A stretch of 64,000 nt of DNA from Candidatus Bipolaricaulis sibiricus (lineage in GTDB: Bacteria > Bipolaricaulota > Bipolaricaulia > Bipolaricaulales > Bipolaricaulaceae), in assembly GCA_004102645.1 (NCBI GenBank), contig CP034928.1:1542153-1606152 (forward strand), given 5' to 3'. A program made the position numbers and the translations under genes. This document shows, one piece after another, positions 1-9,039 of this stretch. The number at the start of each line of letters is the position of its first letter. Position 1 is the first letter of the stretch. The notes beneath the pieces are model-generated. The model was not told the DNA's origin. It saw only the letters and a program-made list of their open reading frames with translations, and did no database searches.

Positions 1-120
1 CCCGGCGTACGCCTCCTCGATCTGGGTCAGGAGTTCGTCGAGGTCGGGCGTGGGCCCGCTGTAGACCACCAGCGCCGCGGCAGCGAGAAGGGCGGCTCCC
101 GTTCCGATGCGCCTCGTCAT
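1..120 (-). CDS. Secreted protein, N-terminal fragment (LolA-like?)
   Basis: Only the first 40 codons lie in the window; the rest runs off the left edge. The ATG is preceded by GAGAGGTGG at about 6 bases. The peptide opens with a short basic stretch (MTRR), an Ala/Leu-rich hydrophobic core and then TPDLDELLTQIEEAYAG. That is a signal peptide followed by the helix usual at the mature N-terminus of outer-membrane lipoprotein-sorting (LolA-type) proteins. The secreted nature is fairly clear; the LolA assignment rests on about 15 residues and is a guess. Confidence 0.5.
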   Translation of the reverse strand, partial: MTRRIGTGAALLAAAALVVYSGPTPDLDELLTQIEEAYAG

Positions 121-559
121 GCGGTGCCACCTCTCGCCGTTAAGAGACCACCGCACGACCGCCGGGTCAACTCCTCGACACTCCGGGGTCAGGTCTTCAT
201 TCTTGGTGTCAACCTCGGACCCCCGTTCACGGCAAGACGCAGGAGGCGCAGAGAAGAGCGATAGGATCGACCGCAAGAGGCGCAACGGACACCACGGGCA
301 CGAAGGAGAGAACGGAACAGAGCCCCGTGTGTGTGAGACCCAAGATCTGCTGCCGTTCTTGGCGGCCTTCGGGACCTCAGTGGTCAGCCGGTTCCGGGTT
401 CATCTGCGTTCTCCGCGGTGAGAATCACGTTCCTGCCCGTCCTCATCTCCCTAACCCTCCCCCATCCAGGGGGAGGGGACAGAGAAACGTGGGAGAGGTC
501 GGCCCGCCTGCCGCCGGTCTGCGTGCACCGCACAGGCCGGGATGAGGGGGCCGCGGAGA
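121..559. other. Intergenic region with dispersed repeat segments
   Basis: I see no convincing gene in these 439 bases between the left-edge gene and the dnaJ stop. Repeat-like text is present: GGCGCAGAGAAGAGCG near 246-261, ACCACGGGCACGAAGG at 291-306, the inverse of ACCGCGGAGAACGCAGATGA at about 400-422, and a C-rich/G-rich hairpin around 450-478 (CCCTCCCCC...GGGGGAGGGG). The same kinds of segment recur at 25.25 kb and 30.4-30.6 kb. Confidence 0.5.
142..170 (-). promoter_or_regulatory. Possible promoter of the left-edge secreted gene
   Basis: On the minus strand TTGACC (165-170) is followed after 17 bases by TCTCTT (142-147), about 20 bases before the SD-bearing ATG at 120. The -35 is good and the -10 is poor (3 of 6), so this is tentative. 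Confidence 0.3.
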
Positions 560-1669
560 CTACCTGGACGGCAGCTCGGTAGGGGGGAGCGAGCTCGTCA
601 GCTCCTCGAGGAGCCTCTTCTGCTGACGGGAGAGCTTCTTGGGAACCACAACCTTCAACCGTACGAGAAGATCGCCCCGCCGCCGGCCACGGGGCAGACC
701 CTGGCCGGGCACGGTCAGCACGGCATCGGGATCGGTTCCGGCCGGGATCTTGAGGTCGGCCTGGCCGTCGAGGGTCGGCACCTTCACCGTTCCTCCCAGG
801 GCGAGCGTGCCGTAGTGGACGGGGAGGTCCACCTCCAGGTCCTGACCGCGGCGCCGGAACACGGGGTGGGGCTGGATCTCCACCGTGACGTACAGGTCCC
901 CGGGCGGCCCCCCGGCCACCCCCGCGTTCCCCTGGCCCGCGAGGCGCAGCCGGGCCCCGTCCTCGACCCCCCCGGGCACCTCGATCGTGATCTCCGCCTT
1001 CTCCCGCACCCGCCCGTGGCCGCCGCAGCTCGGGCAGGGGGACTCGGCGAGCTCGCCTGCCCCCCCGCACTCGGGACAGGCCCGGACGTTCACGAACATC
1101 CCAAACATCGAGCTCTGGCGGTACTCGATCTGGCCGCGCCCCTTGCAGGTCGGGCACGTCACAAGCTTCGTTCCCGGGGCGAGGCCAGACCCGCGGCACC
1201 GTTCGCAAGAGGCGTAGCGGGCCGCGGTCGCCCGCAGCTTGGCCCCGAACGCCGCATCCTCGAGCGACAGCCGCACCCGGTACTCGAGGTCCTCACCCCG
1301 CTGGGCGCGGCCCGTCCGCTCCCGGGTCCGCATCCCCTCCCCGAAGAACATGCTGAACAGGTCCTCGAACCCCCGGCCGCCGAAGAACTCGCCGAACGCC
1401 TCCCGGGTCCGGCGGAAGTCGCCGGGCCCGAAGTCGAACCCTTGGTCCGGACCCGCGTGCCCGAATCGGTCGTACTGGGCCCGCTTCTGGGGGTCGGAGA
1501 GCACCTCGTACGCCTCGGCGATCTTGCGGAACTTCCGCTCCGCCTCCTTCTTGTCGCCCTGGCAGGCGTCGGGGTGGCACTCCTTGGCCAGGCGGCGGAA
1601 GGCACGCTTGATCTCGTCGGGCGAGGCCCCGCGGTCCACGCCGAGAACCTGGTAGTAGTCCTGGGGCAC
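560..1669 (-). CDS. dnaJ: Chaperone protein DnaJ (Hsp40)
   Basis: This is the co-chaperone that stimulates DnaK ATPase and delivers unfolded substrates. At 369 residues it has normal length. It has an N-terminal J domain with HPD at residues 32-34, a Gly/Phe-rich linker (about 70-115), a zinc domain with four CxxCxGxG-type repeats (Cys 155/158, 172/175, 198/201, 212/215) and the C-terminal substrate-binding beta domains. It is the last gene of hrcA-grpE-dnaK-dnaJ. It starts with GTG three bases after the dnaK stop, and its purine-rich SD (AAGGAGGATAAGGAG) lies inside the dnaK 3' end, so translation is probably coupled. Identity is secure. Confidence 0.97.
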   Translation of the reverse strand: MPQDYYQVLGVDRGASPDEIKRAFRRLAKECHPDACQGDKKEAERKFRKIAEAYEVLSDPQKRAQYDRFGHAGPDQGFDFGPGDFRRTREAFGEFFGGRGFEDLFSMFFGEGMRTRERTGRAQRGEDLEYRVRLSLEDAAFGAKLRATAARYASCERCRGSGLAPGTKLVTCPTCKGRGQIEYRQSSMFGMFVNVRACPECGGAGELAESPCPSCGGHGRVREKAEITIEVPGGVEDGARLRLAGQGNAGVAGGPPGDLYVTVEIQPHPVFRRRGQDLEVDLPVHYGTLALGGTVKVPTLDGQADLKIPAGTDPDAVLTVPGQGLPRGRRRGDLLVRLKVVVPKKLSRQQKRLLEELTSSLPPTELPSR

Positions 1670-1672
1670 CGG

Positions 1673-3508
1673 CTACTCCTTATCCTCCTTGTCGTAGGGA
1701 ATGTAGTCACCCGTGCCGGGCTGCCCGGTGTCGGTGCGGGTGGTCTGCCCGGCCGCCTGGTACGCCGCCGTAGCCACTTCGCCGGCCAGACGCTTCAGCT
1801 CCTCCATCCCCGCCCGAATCGCCCCCACGTCGGCGCGGCTGTCGAGCTTCTCCCGAAGGGACCGGATCGCCGCCTCGATCTCGCCGCGTTTCGCCGCGGG
1901 CACCTTGTCCCCGAGCTCGCCCACGGTCTTCTCCACCGTGTGGACGAGGGCGTCGGCCTGGTTCCGGGTCTCCACCTCCTCGACCCGTCTCCGGTCCTCT
2001 TCCGCGTGTTCCTCGGCGTCCTTCCGCATCCGCTCGATCTCCGCCTCGGTGAGCCGCGACGTCTCCCTGATCTCGATTGACGCCGACTTGCCCGTCGCCT
2101 TGTCCTTTGCCGTCACGTTGAGAATCCCGTCGGCGTCGATCTGGAACGTGACGTCGATCTGGGGGACCCCGCGCGGCGCGGGGGGAAGGTCGGTGAGCTG
2201 GAACCGGCCGAGCGACTTGTTGTCCGCCGCCATCTTGCGTTCCCCCTGGACAACGTGGATCTCGACCTGGGTCTGGAAGTCATCGGCGGTGGTGAACGTC
2301 TTCGTCTTCTCAACCGGGATCGTCGTGTTCCGCTCGATCAACGGCGTTGCCACCCCACCGAGGGTTTCGATGGACAGGGTGAGCGGCGTCACGTCGAGAA
2401 GGACGAGGGATTGCATGTCGCCCGCCAACACCGCGGCCTGGATCGCTGCGCCGAGGGCGACCACCTCGTCGGGGTTGATGTCCTTGTTCACCTTCGCCTT
2501 GCCGAACTTCGCGGCCACGAGTTCCTGGACCTTCGGAATCCGGGTCGATCCGCCGACGAGGACGACCTGTTCGATGTCCTTGTCGCCCAGCTTCGCCGCC
2601 TGGAGCGCGGCATCCACGATCCGCATCGTCTTCTCCAGGTAGTCGGAGATCATCGCCTCGAACTTCGATCGGGTAAGGGTCCGCTCGAGGTGCTTGGGGC
2701 CCTTGGCGTCGGCCGAGAGGTACGGGAGCGAGATCCGCGCCTCCATCCGGCTCGACAGCTCCTTCTTCGCCGCCTCGGCCGCGTCGCGCAGCCGCTGCAT
2801 CGCTTGGGGGTCGTTCCGAACGTCCATGCCCGTATCGGCCTTGAACTCAGCCACGAGCCACTCCACGATCCGCCGGTCGAAGTCGTCGCCGCCGAGCTGC
2901 GTGTCTCCGTCGCTCGCCACGACTTCGAACACGCCTTCCCCGATGTCGAGGATCGACACGTCGAACGTCCCGCCCCCGAGGTCGTAGACGAGGATCTTCT
3001 GCTCCTTATTCTTGTCCAACCCGTACGCCAGCGCGGCCGCGGTGGGCTCGTTGATGATCCGCAAGACCTCGAGCCCGGCGATCTTTCCGGCGTCTTTGGT
3101 CGCCTGGCGCTGGAGGTTGTTGAAATAGGCGGGGACGGTGATCACCGCCTTCGTGATCTTCGTCCCGAGAAGCTCCTCCGCGTCGCGCTTGATCTTCTGG
3201 AGGATGAACGCCGAGATCTGCTCGGGTGTGTACTCCTCCGTTCGCCCACCGGCGGTCACCTTGATCCGCCAGTCCGTGCCCATCTTCCGCTTCACGGAGA
3301 GCACGGTGCGGGTCGGGTTGAGCACCGCCTGGCGGCGGGCGAGCTGCCCGACGAGGACCTCGCCCGAGTCCGTGAACGCCACCGCCGACGGCGTGATCCG
3401 TTCGCCTTCCGCGTTCAACAACACCTCGGGTCGCCCGCCGCGCACGAGCGCGCCGCAGGAGAACGTCGTCCCGAGGTCAATGCCGATGATCTTCTCTTTG
3501 TCCGTCAC
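1673..3508 (-). CDS. dnaK: Chaperone protein DnaK (Hsp70)
   Basis: ATP-dependent Hsp70 folding chaperone, 611 residues. The N-terminal ATPase domain opens with GIDLGTTFS, has the phosphate-2 loop [12 protein letters not shown] and the adenosine motif [12 protein letters not shown]. The substrate-binding domain begins near [13 protein letters not shown]. The C-terminal tail ends in acidic/basic residues (YDKEDKE). The start is GTG and overlaps the grpE stop as GTGA, which implies translational coupling. It belongs to the CIRCE/HrcA-controlled heat-shock operon. Confidence 0.98.
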   Translation of the reverse strand: MTDKEKIIGIDLGTTFSCGALVRGGRPEVLLNAEGERITPSAVAFTDSGEVLVGQLARRQAVLNPTRTVLSVKRKMGTDWRIKVTAGGRTEEYTPEQISAFILQKIKRDAEELLGTKITKAVITVPAYFNNLQRQATKDAGKIAGLEVLRIINEPTAAALAYGLDKNKEQKILVYDLGGGTFDVSILDIGEGVFEVVASDGDTQLGGDDFDRRIVEWLVAEFKADTGMDVRNDPQAMQRLRDAAEAAKKELSSRMEARISLPYLSADAKGPKHLERTLTRSKFEAMISDYLEKTMRIVDAALQAAKLGDKDIEQVVLVGGSTRIPKVQELVAAKFGKAKVNKDINPDEVVALGAAIQAAVLAGDMQSLVLLDVTPLTLSIETLGGVATPLIERNTTIPVEKTKTFTTADDFQTQVEIHVVQGERKMAADNKSLGRFQLTDLPPAPRGVPQIDVTFQIDADGILNVTAKDKATGKSASIEIRETSRLTEAEIERMRKDAEEHAEEDRRRVEEVETRNQADALVHTVEKTVGELGDKVPAAKRGEIEAAIRSLREKLDSRADVGAIRAGMEELKRLAGEVATAAYQAAGQTTRTDTGQPGTGDYIPYDKEDKE

Positions 3509-4023
3509 TCTCCGACACCTCCGGGTCTTCCCAAACTCACCTTCACCTTGGCCGGTCGCACCACGCGGCCGTTGCGGATGAACCCGCGTTCGAACTCGGC
3601 CAGGATCACGTTCTTCTCTGTATCAGACTCTTCCGCAAACAGCGCCTCGTGGTAGAGGGGGTCGAACCCCTGGCCCACCGCGCAGTACGCCTCGCATCCC
3701 AGCCGCCGCAGGGCGTCCTCGACCAGGCCCAAGACCTGGCTCAGGCCCTCGCGAAGCGGCGAGCCCGTCTCCTCGTCGGCGTGGGCCTCCAGGGCCCGCT
3801 GCAGGGCGTCGTACACCGGCAGGAGGGCCAACACCGCTTCGTCGAACGCCCGCTCGCGGTAGAGCTCGCGCTCCCGCGCGACCCCCTTCCGGTAGTTGTC
3901 GAACTCCGCCGCCAACCGGACGAGCTCGGAGCGAACGCGCTTCAGCTCCTCGGCTGTGTCGAGAGCGGCCTCGACGGGCCCCGCCTCCGGTACGATCGGC
4001 GCATCGTGGCGATCGTCGGTCAT
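3505..4023 (-). CDS. grpE: Nucleotide exchange factor GrpE
   Basis: GrpE releases ADP from DnaK. The 172-residue protein has the expected acidic N-terminal tail, a long coiled coil ([20 protein letters not shown], then KGVARERE) and the C-terminal beta domain with [18 protein letters not shown] and [15 protein letters not shown] chose the ATG at 4023 because it overlaps the hrcA TGA as ATGA; the open frame upstream is a shadow of hrcA. The gene lies between hrcA and dnaK with four-base overlaps on both sides. Confidence 0.95.
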   Translation of the reverse strand: MTDDRHDAPIVPEAGPVEAALDTAEELKRVRSELVRLAAEFDNYRKGVARERELYRERAFDEAVLALLPVYDALQRALEAHADEETGSPLREGLSQVLGLVEDALRRLGCEAYCAVGQGFDPLYHEALFAEESDTEKNVILAEFERGFIRNGRVVRPAKVKVSLGRPGGVGE

Positions 4024-5057
4024 CCTTCCCCCTTGGCGACCCCGCCCGCGAGGAGCGCGCCCAACCGCCCCGCCACGTAGCGCGCCGCGGAGAACGCGCG
4101 GGCGTAGTCCATCCACAGCGGACCGATGACCCCAACGACCCCGCCCCCCCCGAGGTACGGGGCGGAGACGAGGCTGAGGTCCTCGAGTTCCGGGACCGAT
4201 CCGTCCCCCACGTGGACTGCGATCGTGTCCGGACGATCCCGTCGCAGGGCGTGGACCAGACGGGCGAACGCCTGTTCCTCCTCGAGCACCCGTAGCAGGG
4301 CTTGACCCCGAGCCAGCGCCCATTCCGGCGAGCGAACGGCAAGCTCCGCCAGCAGCTGGGGCCAGCCCTCGGTGTACAGCCCCCGCTCGGGCTCCCGTTC
4401 CGCCATCCGGCGGAGGATCGCGAGCGCCCCCAGCGCCGCCCGGCTGTGCCAGCCCTCGGGGATCGGCCGGCCGCCCAACGGGAGTTCGGCCAACGTGTGC
4501 TCCTGCAACCAACGGCAGAGAAACGCCTCCGCCTCCGCCAGTTCCTCCGGCGCGAGGTCGAGGTCCAGCGGGATGACCCGGGACTCCACCGTGCCGAGCT
4601 CGGACAGGGCGACGGTCAACACCGTTCCCGGACCCACGCGGCGCACGAACAGAGCGCTCGTTCGGACCTGGTCGCGCGGTGGCGGGATGACGAACCCGAG
4701 CTCCTTCGTCATCGCCGCGACGAGAGCGGCCGTGTTCCGGAACAGGTCAGGGAGCATTCCCGGCTCCACCTCCTGGCGCTCCGCGGGGACGGCCGACGGC
4801 GCCTTCTCCAGCTCGGCCAGATCCAGCAGCCACTCCGCGAAGAACCGAAACCCCTGCACGGTGGGAACCCGGCCCGACGAGGGGTAGGGTTTGAACAGGT
4901 ACCCGTCGCCCTCCAGCGCCAGCAGCTCGTTGCGGATCGTGGCCGGACTGAACCGGTGCCGGTACTCGCGGACCAGCTCGCCCGACGAGACAGGCTGACG
5001 GGTCCGGATGTACCGGTCCACGACCTCGATCAGGAGCCGTGCTCTCCGACCCTGCAC
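4020..5057 (-). CDS. hrcA: Heat-inducible transcription repressor HrcA
   Basis: HrcA binds CIRCE operators and represses class I heat-shock genes. The 345-residue protein has the N-terminal winged helix (QPVSSGELVREYRHRFSPAT, then IRNELLALEGDGYL) and the conserved PSSGRVPTVQGFRFF segment, followed by the GAF-like and inserted dimerisation regions. It starts with GTG immediately downstream of a CIRCE element, so the repressor controls itself and the grpE-dnaK-dnaJ genes behind it. Confidence 0.95.
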   Translation of the reverse strand: MQGRRARLLIEVVDRYIRTRQPVSSGELVREYRHRFSPATIRNELLALEGDGYLFKPYPSSGRVPTVQGFRFFAEWLLDLAELEKAPSAVPAERQEVEPGMLPDLFRNTAALVAAMTKELGFVIPPPRDQVRTSALFVRRVGPGTVLTVALSELGTVESRVIPLDLDLAPEELAEAEAFLCRWLQEHTLAELPLGGRPIPEGWHSRAALGALAILRRMAEREPERGLYTEGWPQLLAELAVRSPEWALARGQALLRVLEEEQAFARLVHALRRDRPDTIAVHVGDGSVPELEDLSLVSAPYLGGGGVVGVIGPLWMDYARAFSAARYVAGRLGALLAGGVAKGEG

Positions 5058-5084
5058 TTAGCACTCACCACCTTGGATTGCTAA
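5058..5084 (-). promoter_or_regulatory. CIRCE operator (HrcA binding site)
   Basis: On the minus strand the site reads TTAGCAATC-N9-GAGTGCTAA, the CIRCE inverted repeat with one mismatch (TTAGCACTC expected in the left arm). It ends on the base next to the hrcA GTG. The spacer and right arm contain the only SD-like sequence (AAGGTGGTGAG), so HrcA binding or RNA pairing of the arms could also mask ribosome access. Confidence 0.95.
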
Positions 5085-5089
5085 GTTGA

Positions 5090-5117
5090 ATGATAGAGGT
5101 TCGGCCCCAAAGGTCAA
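5090..5117 (-). promoter_or_regulatory. Sigma-70-type promoter of the hrcA operon
   Basis: On the minus strand TTGACC (5112-5117), a 16-base spacer and TATCAT (5090-5095) precede the CIRCE element. Transcription would start just before or within CIRCE, the normal arrangement for HrcA repression. Confidence 0.75.
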
Positions 5118-5155
5118 CCGGCGGGACAGGCAAGTCGCGCGAAGCGAGGTGGGGA

Positions 5156-7939
5156 TCAGCGGCCGTGGCAGTGCTTGAACTTCTTGCCCGAGCCGCACGG
5201 GCAGGGGTCGTTGCGCCCCACCGCCTGGGGAGGCTTGGCCGCCCCCGTCGTCGAGGAGCGGGTCGCACGCGCCGGCGCCAGGGTGGTGCTCGTCGTCGAA
5301 CCCGATGGGGGGGCGGACACCGCCGTCCGTGGCGGAGCCGAGCGCCCGTCCGCTGCCTCGGCCCGCACCGCCAGCCGCGGGTTGAGGAGGAACCGCAGCG
5401 CCTCCTCCTCGGCGCGGACGACCATCTCCTGGAACAGCCGATGGGCCTCGCGCTTGAACTCGACGAGCGGGTCGGTGCCCCCGTACGCGCGGAGGCCGAT
5501 CCCCTCACGGACCTCGTCCAGCTCCAGCAGGTGCTGGCGCCAGTTCTCGTCCATCGTCTTCAGAAGAACCATCCGCGCGATGAGCGGGAAGTGGGGGGCA
5601 AGCCGCGTCCACTGGGCGTCGAGCTGCGTCCGGAGAAGGTCGTCCACCTCCGCCGCCAGGGCCTCCCGTCGTGAGGGGAACTCGCGCGGAACCTCGGGGA
5701 GGACCTGCACGAGCTCCCGTCGCAGCCCCGCCAGGTCCCACGCCTCGGGCGTGGGGCCGGGAACGTACCGCTCGACCAAGATCTCCCCGAACTCGGACGC
5801 CATCTCCGCGAGGTGCGTGCGCAGCGTCTCGTCGTCTGGGGTCTCCCCGGCCTCCGGAAGGAGGAACCGCTCCCGCAACGCGTACACGGCCTCGCGCTGC
5901 TTGGCCATGATCTCGTCGTACTCCAGAAGCCGCTTCCGGATCTCGAAGTTCCGCTCTTCGACCCGCTTCTGGGCCCGACGGATCGAGCGCGTGAGGAGGT
6001 CGTGGGTGATCGCCTCGCCCTCCTTCACCCCCAGCTTCTCCATCAGGGTCGCCAGACGCTCTCCCCCGAAGATCCGCAGGAGGTCGTCCTCGAGCGACAG
6101 GAAGAACTGGCTCGATCCCGGGTCACCCTGGCGGCCGCAACGTCCGGCGAGCTGGTCGTCGATCCGCCGCGCCTCGTGCCGCTGAAACCCGAGCACGGCC
6201 AGGCCACCGCGCTTGATCGCATCCTCCCACTCCTCAGCCCGGAACGGCCGGCCGACCTCGGCACACCAGTCGCGGATCCGGGCCAGCGCGCCCTTCCGGT
6301 ACGCCGGGTCGTCCCCGGCGGAGGACACGATCGCCTCCCGCTCTGCGGCCGCCTCGACGCGGTACCTCTCCACGAGCTCGCGGTACTTCTCCGGCTCCTC
6401 GTCGGGATCCGCCTCGAGCCGGGCGCGGAACTCGGGGCTCCCACCGAGGACGATGTCCGTCCCCCGGCCCGCCATGTTCGTGGCGATCGTGATCGCGCCC
6501 TTTCGCCCGGCCTGGGCGATGATCCCCGCCTCCTTCTCGTGGTACTTCGCGTTCAGGACCTGGTGGGGAAGGCCCCGCCTCTTGAGGAGCCGCGAGAGGT
6601 CCTCCGAGTCCTCGATCGAGGTCGTCCCGATGAGCACCGGCCGCCCCTCGTCGTGGAGGCGCTTCACCTCGTCCGCCACCGCCTCGAACTTCCCCTTCTT
6701 CGTCCGGTAGATGACGTCGGGGAGGGCCTCGCGGATCAACGGCCGGTTCGTGGGGATCTGGACGACATCCAGACCGTAGATCTGCTTGAACTCGTCTTCC
6801 TCGGTCTTCGCCGTGCCGGTCATCCCGGCAAGACCCTTGTACAGACGGAAGTAGTGCTGGAGCGTGATCTGGGCCAGGGTCTGGCTCTCCCGCTGCACGG
6901 GCAGGTTCTCCTTGGCCTCGATCGCCTGGTGGAGGCCACCGGAGTAGCGGCGGTCCGGCATCAGCCGGCCGGTGAAGTCGTCGACGATGATCACCCGGCC
7001 GTCCTTCACGATGTACTGCTGGTCGCGATGGAAGAACATCCGGGCCCGCAGCGCCGTCTCCAGGTGGTAGCGGGCGGTCGTTGCCCCGGCATCCGCGATG
7101 TTGTCGAACTTGAGAATCTGCTCGGCCTTCCGCCACCCGGCCTCGGTGAGCGAGAGCCGCTTGTGCTCTTCGTTCACCTCGAAGTCCTCGCCCTCCTTGA
7201 ACAGCTTGGCGAGCCGAGCGAACTCCCGGTACTGGCGGGCGGTATCGGCGGTCGGGCCCGAGATGATGAGCGGGGTCCGGGCCTCGTCGATGAGAATGTT
7301 GTCGATCTCGTCGACGATCGCGAAGTCCAGCGGTCCTTGCACCATCTGGGACCGCGTGGCGACCATGTGGTCGCGGAGGTAGTCGAACCCAAACTGGGCG
7401 TTGGTTCCGTACAAGATGTCGCAGGCGTAGGCCGCGCGCCGCTCATCGGGGGGGGTCGTCTCCTGGAGGAGCCCCACCGTGAGGCCGAGGAACTCGTACA
7501 CCGGGCCCATCCATCCCCGGTCGCGGCGGGCGAGGTAGTCGTTCACGGTCACCACGTGGACCTTGCCCACGAGGGCGTTGAGGTAGGCGGGCATGGTGGC
7601 AACGAGGGTCTTCCCCTCGCCGGTCTTCATCTCCGCGATCCGACGCTGGTGAAGGACGATCGCCCCCATCACCTGAACGTCGAACGGGCGGAGGCCAATC
7701 GTGCGGGTCGCCGCCTCGCGCACGCAGGCGAACGCCTCCGGAAGGAGGTCATCCACCGTCTCGCCGGAGGAGAGGCGGGCGCGAAACTCGTCGGTCTTGG
7801 CGCGCAGCTCGGCGTCCGACAGCTTGGCCACCCGCTCCGCCCACCCGTTCACCTCCTCGACGACCGGGAGGAGCTTGCGGAGGCGCTGCTCGTTCGTCTG
7901 GCCAAACAGGAACTCGATCCCGCGCCGAATCGAAGGCAT
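5156..7939 (-). CDS. secA: Preprotein translocase ATPase SecA
   Basis: SecA is the motor that pushes preproteins through SecYEG; 927 residues. It has the DEAD motor with Walker A (MKTGEGKTL), DEID box (VDEIDNILIDEARTPLI), the GMTGTA motif, the second motor half (NMAGRGTDIVLGG, GRCGRQGDPGSS) and a C-terminal zinc-binding tail CPCGSGKKFKHCHG that binds SecB or ribosomes. I chose the ATG at 7939 (MPSIRRGIEFLFG) over an upstream TTG because family members start here. A promoter-like TTGCGA-17-TATAGT ends 7 bases before this ATG and no SD is present, so the mRNA is probably leaderless. Confidence 0.97.
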   Translation of the reverse strand: MPSIRRGIEFLFGQTNEQRLRKLLPVVEEVNGWAERVAKLSDAELRAKTDEFRARLSSGETVDDLLPEAFACVREAATRTIGLRPFDVQVMGAIVLHQRRIAEMKTGEGKTLVATMPAYLNALVGKVHVVTVNDYLARRDRGWMGPVYEFLGLTVGLLQETTPPDERRAAYACDILYGTNAQFGFDYLRDHMVATRSQMVQGPLDFAIVDEIDNILIDEARTPLIISGPTADTARQYREFARLAKLFKEGEDFEVNEEHKRLSLTEAGWRKAEQILKFDNIADAGATTARYHLETALRARMFFHRDQQYIVKDGRVIIVDDFTGRLMPDRRYSGGLHQAIEAKENLPVQRESQTLAQITLQHYFRLYKGLAGMTGTAKTEEDEFKQIYGLDVVQIPTNRPLIREALPDVIYRTKKGKFEAVADEVKRLHDEGRPVLIGTTSIEDSEDLSRLLKRRGLPHQVLNAKYHEKEAGIIAQAGRKGAITIATNMAGRGTDIVLGGSPEFRARLEADPDEEPEKYRELVERYRVEAAAEREAIVSSAGDDPAYRKGALARIRDWCAEVGRPFRAEEWEDAIKRGGLAVLGFQRHEARRIDDQLAGRCGRQGDPGSSQFFLSLEDDLLRIFGGERLATLMEKLGVKEGEAITHDLLTRSIRRAQKRVEERNFEIRKRLLEYDEIMAKQREAVYALRERFLLPEAGETPDDETLRTHLAEMASEFGEILVERYVPGPTPEAWDLAGLRRELVQVLPEVPREFPSRREALAAEVDDLLRTQLDAQWTRLAPHFPLIARMVLLKTMDENWRQHLLELDEVREGIGLRAYGGTDPLVEFKREAHRLFQEMVVRAEEEALRFLLNPRLAVRAEAADGRSAPPRTAVSAPPSGSTTSTTLAPARATRSSTTGAAKPPQAVGRNDPCPCGSGKKFKHCHGR

Positions 7940-7946
7940 GGAGAGG

Positions 7947-7975
7947 ACTATACGACCCGCCCGGAGGGGTCGCAA
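7947..7975 (-). promoter_or_regulatory. secA promoter with -10 adjoining the start codon
   Basis: On the minus strand TTGCGA (7970-7975), a 17-base spacer and TATAGT (7947-7952) are followed by 7 bases and then the secA ATG. The predicted transcription start coincides with the start codon. Confidence 0.7.
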
Positions 7976-8260
7976 CCGCCCCCAACCCGTCGCAGACAGG
8001 CTGCGACGCTACACGACCCACAGGACGTCACCGCCACGCCCGCGGAGGACGCCGACGACACCCGACCACGAAGAACAACGCAAGCCACAGGCTCTGGTCC
8101 CGGAGAGAGCGATCCCTTCGTGTCTGGGGTGCCTCCGGCGCGCCCTTGGCGGTGCAGGGGTTCGAGGTTCCCTCGGCGATCTCCGTGCTGACGAGCTCGT
8201 CCCGGTTCCCCAGCGTGGGGGCTCATCCCCGACGCCACGGAACCATGCCCCGAGGCCCCC
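7976..8260. other. Intergenic region with GTCGCA palindrome
   Basis: I see no gene between the secA promoter and the SLH-protein stop. A perfect 8-bp palindrome CGTCGCAG-acagg-CTGCGACG lies at 7988-8008 and matches the copies at 10.1-10.3 kb. A second, weaker repeat-like text (ACGAGCTCGT followed by GGTTCCCCAGCGTGGGG) lies near 8192-8222. Confidence 0.5.
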
Positions 8261-8746
8261 CTAGAACCAGAGGGCGAGGGCCACCGCTGCCAGCGCCAGG
8301 ACGACCCCGGTCACCCCAAGCACGAACGCCGTCTGGGCTTTCTGGGCGATCTCCGCGTTCGCGGTCTGGCTGACCTGTGCCAGCTGGACCCGGATCGCCT
8401 GCAGCTCGCGGGCCATCGTGGCGTCGAGCGCGCTGACCCGGGTCTCCAGCGATGCCACCTGGGGACCGTAGTCGGTACCCGTCCGCGTTCCCTCGACGTT
8501 CTTGATCGCCCGGGACAGCCACTGCGCGGCGTCGTACCGCAGGAGCGGGGCGTTTCCGGAGAACTCGCCCCCTGCCCCGATCACGATGACCCCCCGCTGG
8601 ACGAGGTCCCGCACCGCCGAGTACGCGGGGTGGGTCGTGGGCACGTCCACGAACATCCCGCCGATCCCCGCGTCCGCCAGACCCGGGGTCATCGCCCACA
8701 TCGAAAGCACCACCAGACCGCATACCACACACACCGTACGCCGCAT
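8261..8746 (-). CDS. Small SLH-domain envelope protein with C-terminal membrane anchor
   Basis: A 161-residue secreted protein. It has a signal peptide (about 1-26), a single S-layer-homology domain (FVDVPTTHPAYSAVRDLVQR through RYDAAQWLSRAI, about 32-80), a heptad-like helix (VASLETRVSALDATMARELQ onward, about 95-135) and a terminal hydrophobic helix (VLGVTGVVLALAAVALALWF). SLH domains bind cell-wall polymers. The tail suggests that the other end sits in a membrane, so the protein could tether wall and membrane. The SD AAGGAGG lies 8 bases before the ATG. Topology is inference; the SLH call is firm. Confidence 0.8.
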   Translation of the reverse strand: MRRTVCVVCGLVVLSMWAMTPGLADAGIGGMFVDVPTTHPAYSAVRDLVQRGVIVIGAGGEFSGNAPLLRYDAAQWLSRAIKNVEGTRTGTDYGPQVASLETRVSALDATMARELQAIRVQLAQVSQTANAEIAQKAQTAFVLGVTGVVLALAAVALALWF

Positions 8747-9039
8747 CTCGATCGCCTCCTTAGGTCTTCACTCCAATGTGATCCAACCTACGGACCAGGA
8801 GTCCCCCCCTCAAGGAAACGCGTTCCATCGCCAGGGGACGCGCGCCCGTCCAGCGGTAGAATGGTCCCACGAGGAACGCGGGGGGCGGCCTCCCGGCCTT
8901 GGCGAACGAGGATCGGGGCGGGCTCGCCGTGTCCCCGCGCTGGAGTGGGGCCCGGGGAGGTGAGCCAGGCCTGCCCGAGCCGAGCCCGGGGCGCGGCACG
9001 GGTGCCGGGGATCCGCGGTCGGGTGTAAAGGGGGAAACG

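Noticed and set aside
542-2080. Long plus-strand open frame opposite dnaJ/dnaK (512 codons)
   Set aside because: It mirrors conserved minus-strand genes, is His/Arg/Pro/Leu-rich nonsense and has no family motifs; GC-rich antisense frames stay open by composition.
7940-7975. Upstream TTG start adding 12 residues to SecA
   Set aside because: The added residues contain the putative promoter, lack SecA similarity and have no SD.
5813-8191. 792-codon plus-strand frame opposite secA
   Set aside because: Shadow of secA; composition typical of antisense GC-rich frames.
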